This document shows, in pieces, positions 11,180 through 19,046 of a stretch of DNA of 20,657 nucleotides (its first letter is position 1; each line of letters begins with the position of its first letter). Both the position numbers and the translations under genes were made by a program. Source of the DNA: Zygnema cylindricum (taxonomy: Eukaryota; Streptophyta; Zygnematophyceae; Zygnematales; Zygnemataceae); the NCBI GenBank assembly GCA_037447655.1, contig JBBHKE010000278.1, positions 64,001 through 84,657 of the forward strand, read 5' to 3'. Under the pieces are notes generated by a model that was not told the DNA's origin, made no database searches, and was given only the letters and a program-made list of their open reading frames with translations.

Positions 11180-11410
11180 CAGTTTTTAGTTTAAAATGTC
11201 GCATTTTTTTTTTAAATGTTGTCTTAATTTAAAATGTCACATTTTGCTGTTATAAAATGTCGCAATTCCTCGTTCAAAATGTTACAAATTCTAGCTGAAA
11301 ATTCCACAATTTTTAGTTTAAAATGTTATGATTTAACGTTTTACAAGACACAGTGTCTAAATTTTTAATTTTACACCTTTCACTTTTTAAATGTCACAGT
11401 TTTCTACTTT
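11180..11410 (+). repeat. Degenerate ~22-23 bp minisatellite
   Basis: A TTTAAAATGTCRCA core recurs at about 11193, 11231, 11254, 11276, 11298, 11320 and near 11387. Most intervals are 22-23 bp (one is 38). Copies differ at several positions. The array lies just beyond the 3' end of the minus-strand POB1-like gene. Confidence 0.6.
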
Positions 11411-11439
11411 AAAGTTTTCACAACTTTTTTGGTACAATT

Positions 11440-11445
11440 TTTATT
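11440..11445 (-). terminator. Possible polyadenylation signal of POB1-like gene
   Basis: AATAAA on the minus strand, about 14 bases after the TGA stop at 11459-11461. The motif is common in AT-rich DNA and the distance is short, so this is only a candidate. Confidence 0.3.
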
Positions 11446-11458
11446 GCTCCAATATTTC

Positions 11459-12289
11459 TCAATCCACTAAAATGATTGGATTCTCCTCATCCATCCACAT
11501 ATCGACTCTCAATTGCATCGCTCCGTTGGGAAAATAAATTTCATTTTGAGATAAAACTTCACTCCAAGGTTTTTTCAGCAAATCCCTCGATCCCCATCCT
11601 AGAGAAGTCGGAGGAGTAAAAGTGCAACTTGATCGAGCTTTCACGACTTCAAATATTCTACTCTCGGTGCCCATTTTCAAACAAAATTGATAATCACAAT
11701 GAACTTCTCCCTCCGATTCCCCTCTCGGAAAAGTCATTTGTTTTTCCAATCGAAGAAAAAGACCGAAACGAGTTCCTGCTTCTTTTTGAACCTCCAATTT
11801 TGCGCTTAAAGTAAACCATTTTCCTTTTACGCAAAAACTTCCAGAAGTTGCTTGAAAACCGGCATTAGGTTGCCAAACTTTACAATAACTAAAGGGAATA
11901 TCAAAAAATGCGGATTTTAAAGGAGATTTATAATTTCGTCGCGGTTTACTCCACCCGAAGCTTTTTTCCAAAATACGTTTTTGAAATTCTTCGTCTTCGT
12001 CGTGAGCCGCTTTGAACAATAGAGAAGAGATGAGAATTTCTTGGCTCGATTCCTTTTGTAATTCCTCGGATGACATAACTTTGTCTTTTAGGAAAGAAGA
12101 TGTCATCCAAGGAAACCGAATATCGTTTAAAAAAGAAGTTAAAACCAGTCTTCGCGACCCCAAATCTCGATAATTATATCGGATCCATGAAATGATTGCC
12201 GAATAAACAGTTTCCTCGGAATCGACGTCCAAATTATCTAGGCAACGCGACAAAGCGTCGCAAATCTGACACAGTAGTACACTATTCAT
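11459..12289 (-). CDS. POB1/LRB-like BTB-BACK protein, C-terminal part only
   Basis: Continuous frame of 276 codons, ending TGA. Residues ~12-100 resemble the BACK domain of plant BTB/POZ proteins of the POB1/LRB family (VDSEETVYSAIISWIRYNY, then IRFPWMTSSFLKD, then LFKAAHDED). Residues ~120-265 match the conserved region that follows in those proteins: WFTLSAKLEVQKE, FGLFLRLEKQM, HCDYQFCLKM, LLKKPWSEVL, YFPNGAMQLRV. In this family the protein is an adaptor of CUL3 ubiquitin ligases, but the BTB domain that binds CUL3 is absent here and is not found upstream. The first ~9 residues come from an insertion-like segment, so the ATG is probably not the ancestral start. It is either a 5'-truncated pseudogene with a still-open frame or a 3' exon whose upstream exons lie outside the window. 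Family assignment is fairly firm; function is uncertain. Confidence 0.75.
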   Translation of the reverse strand: MNSVLLCQICDALSRCLDNLDVDSEETVYSAIISWIRYNYRDLGSRRLVLTSFLNDIRFPWMTSSFLKDKVMSSEELQKESSQEILISSLLFKAAHDEDEEFQKRILEKSFGWSKPRRNYKSPLKSAFFDIPFSYCKVWQPNAGFQATSGSFCVKGKWFTLSAKLEVQKEAGTRFGLFLRLEKQMTFPRGESEGEVHCDYQFCLKMGTESRIFEVVKARSSCTFTPPTSLGWGSRDLLKKPWSEVLSQNEIYFPNGAMQLRVDMWMDEENPIILVD

Positions 12290-12300
12290 TTCGCAAATCT
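12258..12300. repeat. Ten-bp direct repeats flanking a 23 bp insertion
   Basis: TCGCAAATCT occurs at 12258-12267 and again at 12291-12300, with 23 bp between (12268-12290) that include GTAGTAC and the in-frame ATG of the POB1-like gene. The sequence just outside is also duplicated: AGGCAACGCGACAAA at 12240-12254 and AGGGAACGCGACAAA at 12302-12316. The layout resembles a target-site duplication with a transposon footprint. Confidence 0.5.
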
Positions 12301-12366
12301 TAGGGAACGCGACAAATCGTAATTATTGGCTTATTCCGTCGTACATTGATTAATTTTGTACTTTTT

Positions 12367-12531
12367 CGGTTACGGGCGGGCACGGTTAGTCGCAAAAAAT
12401 CAAGATTCGGTTAATTTTTATTTTCGTAAACGACGGTCGGTTAACGGTTAACAATTTTGGAGCGTGACAAAACTCGGTCGGGCGTCGGTTACTCATATTT
12501 TGAAAAAAAAAAAACGGTCGGTTTCGGGTAT
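12367..12531 (+). repeat. CGGTTA/CGGTCGG array (hAT subterminal-like)
   Basis: CGGTTA occurs at 12367, 12383, 12408, 12438, 12445 and 12486, and CGGTCGG at 12434, 12475 and 12525, all in the same orientation within 165 bp. Ac/Ds-type hAT elements carry dense CGGTCGG-type subterminal repeats that bind transposase, so this may be one end of such an element. The matching end and a transposase frame are not visible. Confidence 0.45.
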
Positions 12532-12707
12532 GAATTTTTTTGACTTTTGCGACCTCTGCCTGTACTTCTCACTGCAAAATGCAAACCCCAAAATGTAAGC
12601 GTTTACGTATCGCCACATCGCGCTATTATGCATTGAAAGCGATTTCCGAAGCAACATCTAAACTTGTAAAGTTCCCCTGTTTCTTGTTTCGTGTTGACTT
12701 CGAAAAG

Positions 12708-12789
12708 TTAGGGTTTTCCACTTTTCCTTTTTCAGGGCTCCTTAGGTTAAAAACATTTTAGGGTAGCAACGTTTCCGATATTAGGGTTT
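12708..12789 (+). promoter_or_regulatory. Telo-box-like motifs upstream of the monooxygenase gene
   Basis: TTAGGGTTT occurs at 12708-12716 and TAGGGTTT at 12782-12789, the second only five bases before the start codon; a related TTTTAGGGTAGC lies between them. In plants the telo-box (AAACCCTA or its inverse) is common near transcription starts of housekeeping and organelle-related genes. This is motif evidence only. A TTTTTCAG at 12728-12735 could be a 5'UTR intron acceptor. Confidence 0.4.
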
Positions 12790-12793
12790 CATC

Positions 12794-15700
12794 ATGGCTA
12801 CAATGGCAAGAATTTCTACCATCTCTCTTTATCCTTTAAATCAAATCAGCTATCATAATCCACGCGGCAAACCTACCAAAATTCACAAGCCATTATCACA
12901 GAAGATCTGTTCATTTACCATTTTCTTTCCACAAATTACCAAAAAACAATCGTTTTTTGTCGTTCCCTCCACATCATTTGCTTCGACCATTTCGTCTTCC
13001 ATCACTTCCACGTCTTCAACGGAACCACCAAAATCTGCCACGTGGCAAAACGAGGAGGGAGCCTCTCTCGCAGACAGATTAAAGCCAGCCGCCGTTGCCA
13101 TAATAGGAGGACACGTGGCAGGCAGCTTCGCCGCTCTTCTTTTAGCAAAACAAGGCTGGCAAGTGGCACTCTTTGATAGGCGCACGTGGCTGGATGAGAA
13201 AGAGAGGAGCGGATGGGAGGAAGCAGATGAGCCTGGACCAATAGGATCTGGTATTTACACGTGCGGAGTGAGGCTGTCGACTCAAGCCATGTCGCTGCTG
13301 GAACAAGCAGGGTGCGACGTGGCAGAAGCAGTGACAAAAGCTGCGACAGTTTGTCACGGGCGGCTGACTCACACGGGTGAGTCAGCAAAGCGACAGCTGA
13401 CAGAGAGAGGAGGGTGGAGCTGATGGGACAGCTGGCACGGAGGGGTATTCTCTCTCCTCCTCCTCCTCCTCCTCCTCCTCCTCCTCTGGCTCTGTCCACG
13501 CTTTTAAACGTCTTTGCTTTCTCTGTTTCTGTCTTTCCCCTCCCTCCTCCCTAGTTTTGATCTCGGAACCTGAAGGAAAAAACTATCAAATACAATTTCC
13601 TCCCTTTTTTTTTTTTTTTCTTTCCAATGTCCATGTTTCTGTCTTCTGCCTTCAATCCCAGGTCAAGATGCCCCTCAACACTATCATCCATACAATTATC
13701 GTCTTTTGACAATCTCTGAAAGCGAACTATCATCAGTGATCATACAAACCGCCATCCAAAAGTTTCCTTCTCGCATTACTTTATATTCTGGATCAGTTAT
13801 CGACTCTATCGACTTTGAATTCAATCAGATTTCTTGGAGACAGCCGAGATCCTCCTCGGAGACGCGGCACTTGGCGGCAGACCTGATTGTTGGATCTGAT
13901 GGTCCAAATTCGAGAATAAGGAGCGAGTTAGAAAAAACTGTAGAAGATTTCCATGTGGAGACGCAGAGTCGTCCGGCTGGCCGAATGTTTAGGTAAGGGG
14001 TTAAAGACATTGTACATTTCACGTCGGAAATTGAATATCGGATATGTTGACTATTGTCATGGTGTTGATTGTTTTGGACATTAGATATCGGAGACTAGAC
14101 ATTGGAAATCGGGCATTAGACGTTGGCAATTGGGAATCAACATTGTAGATGGGACGTTTCATATTGAAAGTTGGACATTGGATATTGGACATTAGACATT
14201 GGACATTGGAAACTGGACATTGGACATTGGACATTAGACATTGAACTTTAGAAATTGGACATTGGACATGAGCATTGGACATTGAACATTGAGAAATCGA
14301 CATTGGAAATCTAGAATTGGATATTAGATATTGAAAACCGAACATTGGGCAATGATGATCACAAATCAGATGAAGGCATTAAGTACCAGGAACTGGACAT
14401 TAAACATTGAAAGTCAGACATTAAGCATTGAGGACATGACATTAAACATGACTATCATGCTAGAAAATAAGCATTCAATGTTAAAATTGTGTAGCATAGG
14501 ACTCTTTTGCATAGTGAACATTAAAGGTCAGATTGTTTGTTTGAGAACTCTATGTTTGGAAAAGGACATAATTGTACAAAACCTCATCATGAATTTACTG
14601 TTGCCTGTTAGTCGGCTTTAAATTTTGTTGTCATCATCACTCCAATATGAAGTACAACGTTTTGTCAGTTTTCAGAGGTTCTTTATAAGTTGTTTGAAAC
14701 CGTTTGTCTCAAGCATGTCTTATGCTTTGGATGGAGGTACTTCCTTGCCGCTTCGTTATGGTGTTAAGGCCTATATTTTTATCGGTGGACAAAAATAATC
14801 TCATCATAGTTCCAAATTGAAGAAGATAAAGTACGCCAAGCCTAGTATTTTGGTGACTTTCTAGGCGTGAAGTTGATTTCGAGGCTCGATCTTAAATGGA
14901 ATATTCAGAAAATGTTCATTTGTTCTTTTGTAGAAATTGACTTCAGATATCTGTTGAAACATTCTCTCTTTCTCTCGAACTTCTCCTCCCTCTCATTTTT
15001 TTTTTTTTTTCCTTTATGTTTAGGTTGCAAGTGCCTCCTGAGTTCCGTATCAACTATGAAAATTTAAATACAGATAAGAAAGAACAAACTTACAAAAAAC
15101 TTCGGTTTGGAGCGTTTCAAATTGCTCTTGTACGACCTGGAAAGGTTTTTTTGGGTTTACCTTTTCGAGATGGAAGTATGGGGGTTACAATTCAAGGAAT
15201 TCGGGCGAAAACTGCAATTGAAGTGGAAAAAGAAATTGGACAAAATTTTCCTGAAGTGAGAAAACTTGTAACTTGAAATTTGAAGACTCACACTTCTTAG
15301 GAATTGAGTTAATTATTTTATTTTCTAAGCTGGGATTCAGGACAAGGAATTTTGATCATTTAAGGGTCAGTTGTAAGGGCTTATGGGTTTCAGGAGAAGA
15401 GAATTTAAGGTTTTGGTGTAAGATGTTGTAAGTTGTTTTTGAGAAAGTTTTGTGATTTCACTTCCATTTATTTTATTTTGTAAGGCATTTGTGTAAACTT
15501 TTAACTGTGTATGTTTCGGGCAGCTTGCGGAACTTTTTTCGGGCAGCAGCGAAAACTGTTTGAGATTGGCTGCAGCAGAGGAACAGCAAAATCTAAGTGT
15601 GAAAGTTTCAACTTTTTATTATAGAAACACAGTAAGAGTACCTGTCTTTCTCCCTCTCTTCTCTTTCCCTCTCCTCTTCCTTTTTCTCCCTTTCTTTTTC

Positions 15701-18252
15701 CTTTTCTCTTTTCCTTTGTACTCCCTCCTTGTCTCCCTACCCCGTTGTCCCTTCCCTTCCCCTCTCCCTCATCTCCTCCCTTTCCCTCTGTACCCTTCCT
15801 ATTTGCAAGTTCAAAAAATCATTTGTGAAATAGAAAAAGGAGTCTCATATGTATACATATGACATGTTATTTTAGGTCTATGTATCCTTGGAGATGAGAA
15901 TTGGGAGAGGGAGGAAGTGAGGAAGAGAGCAAGAGTGAGGAAGTGATAGAGAAAGGGGAAGGGAGAGAGATCATGAGAGAATGAGGAAGGAGAGGGAGAT
16001 GAAAAGGCAGTGATAAGTTGACCCCGAGAATTGAAAAACAGTGTTTTTTTTTCTGTGAATGAAGAGAATCGTGTTGGAACAAAACTAGAATGAGCCGGAA
16101 ACAAAAAATAAAAGAGAAAAGACGGGGTGAGAGGGAGGAGGTGGTGGGCGGGGGGGAGAGGAGGAGGATGGGATTATGTTTAAACTTGTTAAAGCAAGAA
16201 CTTTTAAGCAACATTAGGGAGGAGGGGTCCCACCCTAGTAGCATTGAAGAGACGATTTAGGGAAAGAGAGAGACGGATCTTCTTCTTCGTCTTATATCTT
16301 CGATTATTCTATTCTCTCTCTCTCTCTCTCCCTCTCTCTCTCTCTCATTCCCTCTTTTTCTAAACAGGTCTTACTTGGAGATGCTGCTCATTCGATGTTT
16401 AACATTTTAGGTTTTGGACCCACTTTGGAATTGGAAGACTCTTTCATCCTTTTCCAATTACTTGAGAAAGAAATAAAAAAAAGTGATTTTCAAAAACTGA
16501 ATGATTTAATAGTAACAGGGGCAGAGAAAGAAGCAATTAGAGACGAAAATGGGGCAGAAAAAGAGTTTTTTCTGGGAGCGGATGAGGCAAAAATTGCTGT
16601 TGGGAGCAGTCTGGCAAAATTTTCGGCTGACCGAGGATGGCAAATAGAGGTCGCGGCTGATTTGGCCGAAAAAGAAGTGCGAAAACGTGGGTAAGTTCTT
16701 TCGGGTTTTTTTTTTCCTTATTTCATTCTTCTGTTTTTTGATGCACATTTCTTTTTTTGCGTGTTCTATCTGTTGGTTAGTTTGTTTGGTAGTTTATCTG
16801 TTTTTCTCATATGGGCTAGCTTTGCTTTTTTCTTTACTTTGTTTTTGTATCATATTTTTTGTTTATTGTTTTGTTTTGTTTCAGTTTGTTTTTAGTGCTT
16901 TTTAAATTCCTTTTTTTTTGTGTTTCAAATCGTGACAGCTAAGTCAATTTCTTTTGAATTTTGATTAACTCTTTGTAAATTTTGAGTCTCGTGGACCTTT
17001 CCTGTTAAACAATTTATATCATCAGTAAGCTGAATGTTTAAGAATTGATGGTTTTTTTTTGTCTTTTTTATTATGTTTTTGCTAAGGTACTATATTAAAT
17101 ATATCTTATATATATATTTGTCTTTTCCTCCTTTTTCCACTTTGTTGTGCGGTTGTCTTTATGTATCCAGTTTTTTTCTCAGTCCGACATGCATTTATGA
17201 ATTCTATTTCAAACACAGAGAGTTTTTAACAAATATTTTTTTTCCCCTTCCTTTTTTTTCTAATCTTTTTTCCTGTCCGTTCCCTTCTCCCCCCCTTTTT
17301 TTTACCTTGCTTTTCCATAGTTGTTTGTCCATCATGCATGTATGACTTCGATTTCCAAATAAATACTTTTCAACATTTTGCTGTTTTCCTTTTCCCGATT
17401 TTTCCATTTTTTATCCTTTCTCCCTCGTTCTTTCCCCTCCCCCTCTCTCCCATTTTTTTCCCTTATTTTTTGTTCGTCTTATCTTTACAGTTCTTTTTTT
17501 CAGCCCAACATGCATTTATGAATTCAATTTTTAAAGTTAAATACCTTCTAACAATTGTGTTTTCTCCTCCCTGTCTCTTGTTTTTCCTTTTTTTTTCCCG
17601 TCCCTCTTCTCCCCCTTCTATTCTCGCCTTTTGTTTTTTGCCTTATCATACAGTTTGTTTGCACGAGCCCAGCATACAATTCATGACTTCGATTTCGAAA
17701 CTAATATCTTCTAACATTTGTTGTTCCTCGTTTTCCATATTTTTTCCCTCTCTCCCCCACTTTTTCCCCACCATCATGCATTTTTCCCTACCCTTTTTTC
17801 TTTCCTCGTGTCTTTTTGTTTGTCTTATCTATACATTTTTTTTGTCTCGAGTCCAGTATACACTTACGACTTCGATTTCTAAACGAATACCTTCTAACAT
17901 TTACTGTCCCCCCTTTTCGATTTTTTTCCCGCTCCCCTGTATTTTGTCCTCATCCCCTCGCTTCCTCCCTTCTTCGTTTTGTCTTTTGTCTTATCTGTAC
18001 AGTTTTTTGTCTCGAGTCCAACATGCATTCATGACGTCGATTTCGAAACGAATACCTTTCATTCGACCGTGGCAAGCCTCCATTAATGCTTCGAGAGCTT
18101 CGATGCCCACGATTGCGTTTTGGAAATCGATTGAAACTTTTTTATTTCGAGTCGCCGTCGGATTGACAGCGATAATTGTCGGTTTACGATTCGTTTTGAT
18201 TTTCCGAAACTTTTGCCGGCTCGCGATTCGAGCTTTTGGGCGTTTGATTTAA
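12794..18252 (+). CDS. KMO-like FAD-dependent monooxygenase, organelle-targeted, six exons
   Basis: Exons 12794-13376, 13662-13992, 15024-15255, 15524-15631, 16368-16690 and 18003-18252 join in frame to 608 residues plus TGA-free stop TAA at the end. Introns start GTGAGT, GTAAGG, GTGAGA, GTAAGA and GTAAGT and all end in AG. Residues 1-76 contain no Asp or Glu and are Ser/Thr-rich, like a plastid or mitochondrial presequence. An FAD Rossmann start follows (VAIIGGHVAG, 101-110; the usual middle Gly of GxGxxG is His107), then ADLIVGSDGPNSRIR (267-281, DG motif) and VLLGDAAHS (419-427, GD motif). Residue order matches kynurenine 3-monooxygenase through RLLTISESEL, GRMFRLQVPPEF, QNFPEL and VLLGDAAH. 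Residues ~569-593 form a hydrophobic segment, as at the KMO C-terminus. Likely an NAD(P)H-dependent aromatic hydroxylase; its substrate is unknown. Confidence 0.85.
13454..13486 (+). repeat. (TCC)n microsatellite in intron 1
   Basis: About eleven CTC/TCC triplets inside intron 1 (13377-13661) of the monooxygenase gene, in a generally pyrimidine-rich intron with a poly-T run near 13606-13620. It supplies pyrimidines far upstream of the acceptor and is probably neutral. Confidence 0.8.
14040..14455 (+). repeat. Degenerate 7-bp minisatellite in intron 2
   Basis: Intron 2 (13993-15023) carries dozens of imperfect copies of GGACATT (also seen as GACATTG, AGACATT, GAACATT). Perfect heptamer runs occur near 14170-14240. 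Because three 7-bp units make 21 bases without a stop, the minus strand stays open as a heptad repeat for 108 codons (14019-14345). I regard that frame as a by-product. Confidence 0.75.
15641..16020 (+). repeat. Facing pyrimidine and purine tracts with central palindrome, intron 4
   Basis: Immediately after the exon-4 donor, ~155 bases of almost pure C/T (15641-15795) are followed by ~130 bases of almost pure A/G (15890-16017). Between them sits a perfect 18-bp palindrome, TCATATGTATACATATGA, at 15845-15862. A further purine run (16105-16175) and CT run follow. In the transcript the two tracts could pair into a long hairpin; in DNA they could form triplex structure. Confidence 0.65.
16312..16346 (+). 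repeat. (CT)n run forming the acceptor tract of exon 5
   Basis: Uninterrupted CT/CCT repeats directly upstream of TTTTTCTAAACAG and the exon-5 start at 16368. It serves as the polypyrimidine tract of the intron 4 acceptor. Confidence 0.75.
17168..18069 (+). repeat. Tandem copies of the exon-6 acceptor junction in intron 5
   Basis: The start of exon 6 (acceptor CAG at 18000-18002, then the words CGAGTCCAACATGCATTCAT, GACGTCGATTTCGAAACGAA, TACCTT) is repeated, with decay, at about 17168, 17318, 17488, 17651 and 17833. Spacing is 150-182 bp. Each copy keeps a TTATC-TACAG-like acceptor, a CATGCAT-like word, a GACTTCGATTTC-like word and TAACATTTG, separated by C/T-rich filler. Divergence grows with distance from the real exon. 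The copy at 17833 has lost its AG (ACAT). None of the upstream acceptors I tested (17170, 17490, 17653) restores the exon-6 frame. Confidence 0.7.
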
Positions 18253-18812
18253 AAGGAAATCGATCAAAACTGGAATGGGAATTGGTTTACGTTGACCGTT
18301 GATTTCAAACAACGAAACCGGTGACCGGTGATTTTAGTCAGAATAGATTGCAAGTGAAAATAGAGTGTAATAATTGTAATTAAGTTTCGGTTCTTTTATG
18401 TTCGGTGATGTGGAGTTGTTGATTGGTTATGGGATTGTTGGGTGGACTTTTTTGTTAAATCGAGAATTTTTGTTGTTTACTAGCGAAGTATTTTTAAGAA
18501 AAAGGATAATAGTTTTGAGAGGTTAGGATCCCGCGAAAACTTTCTGAATTCCATTGACATGTTTAATTGTGAGCGTGAATCATTATAATGTGGTGTTAGT
18601 TTTTTCTCCTTTAATTAGAGTGACCTGTCCTGGTTGTGAAAATAATCGTCACTGGTAACACTATTTTAGTTCGTCCGTACATGTTTTCTCGGCTCTAATT
18701 TTGCCATGTTATTATCACGGAACCCAATCATCGCCGTTCCCCAGTGACTCTTCTTTCTACTCTTTATTTTTATTTTTTCGAAAAATGACTGCAAAGCAAT
18801 CAATTGGGAATT
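18253..18812. other. 3' flank of the monooxygenase gene
   Basis: No gene was recognised. TGTAA, a polyadenylation word in some green lineages, occurs at 18366-18370 and 18375-18379, about 115 bases after the stop; this is weak evidence for the transcript end. Confidence 0.4.
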
Positions 18813-19046
18813 TACTATACTGCGAGTCGTTATTAGTGTTAAAGTTTTGGGTGCCACTTTAAACATCTTTTCTCTGTACACACTTGTCCGATTGTCAATC
18901 GGAGACTGCCAATAGGAAGGTGGGAATCTTGCCCTCCAATAGCAACCATCGGATTGACAATCCGACGAGTGTGCACAGAGAAAAGATGTTTTAAGTGGCG
19001 ATGATAAGTTTAGCTCTAATAACGATTATCGGTGTACCAGTAGTGT
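18813..19046. mobile_element. Palindromic MITE family A, copy 4 (best preserved)
   Basis: Near-complete inverted repeat. The left arm CGTTATTAG, TGCCACTTTAAACATCTTTT, CTCTGTACACACTTGTCCGA, TTGTCAATCGG is mirrored by CCGATTGACAATCCGA-type sequence, GTGTGCACAGAGAAAAGATG, TTTTAAGTGGC and CTAATAACGATTATCGG. The ends are ACTATACTG and CAGTAGTGT. The central ~60 bp contain CCTTCC/GGAAGG-like words. There is no coding capacity, so this is a non-autonomous, foldback-type element about 560 bp beyond the monooxygenase stop. Confidence 0.7.

Noticed and set aside
12540-12761. Plus-strand 73-codon frame ahead of the monooxygenase, considered as a BTB exon or upstream gene
   Set aside because: It resembles no known family, is in the wrong strand for a BTB exon of the POB1-like gene, and overlaps the likely promoter or 5'UTR.
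13002-13499. Minus-strand 165-codon frame with a poly-Gly start
   Set aside because: It is a shadow of exon 1 and the TCC repeat. The plus strand carries the recognisable FAD-binding fold.
14019-14345. Minus-strand 108-codon frame with a Cys/Met/Asn/Gln heptad repeat
   Set aside because: It is explained by the 7-bp minisatellite lacking stops in that frame, and it lies inside intron 2 on the opposite strand.
15560-15862. 100-codon frame rich in Pro, Leu and Phe
   Set aside because: It comes from the intron 4 pyrimidine tract. Only 15524-15631 is exon, in a different frame, flanked by AG and GTAAGA.
17338-18252. A single 304-codon open frame ending at the monooxygenase stop
   Set aside because: Its first two thirds are C/T-rich intron repeat copies. 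Only the part from 18003 belongs to the gene, as exon 6, joined in phase to exon 5.
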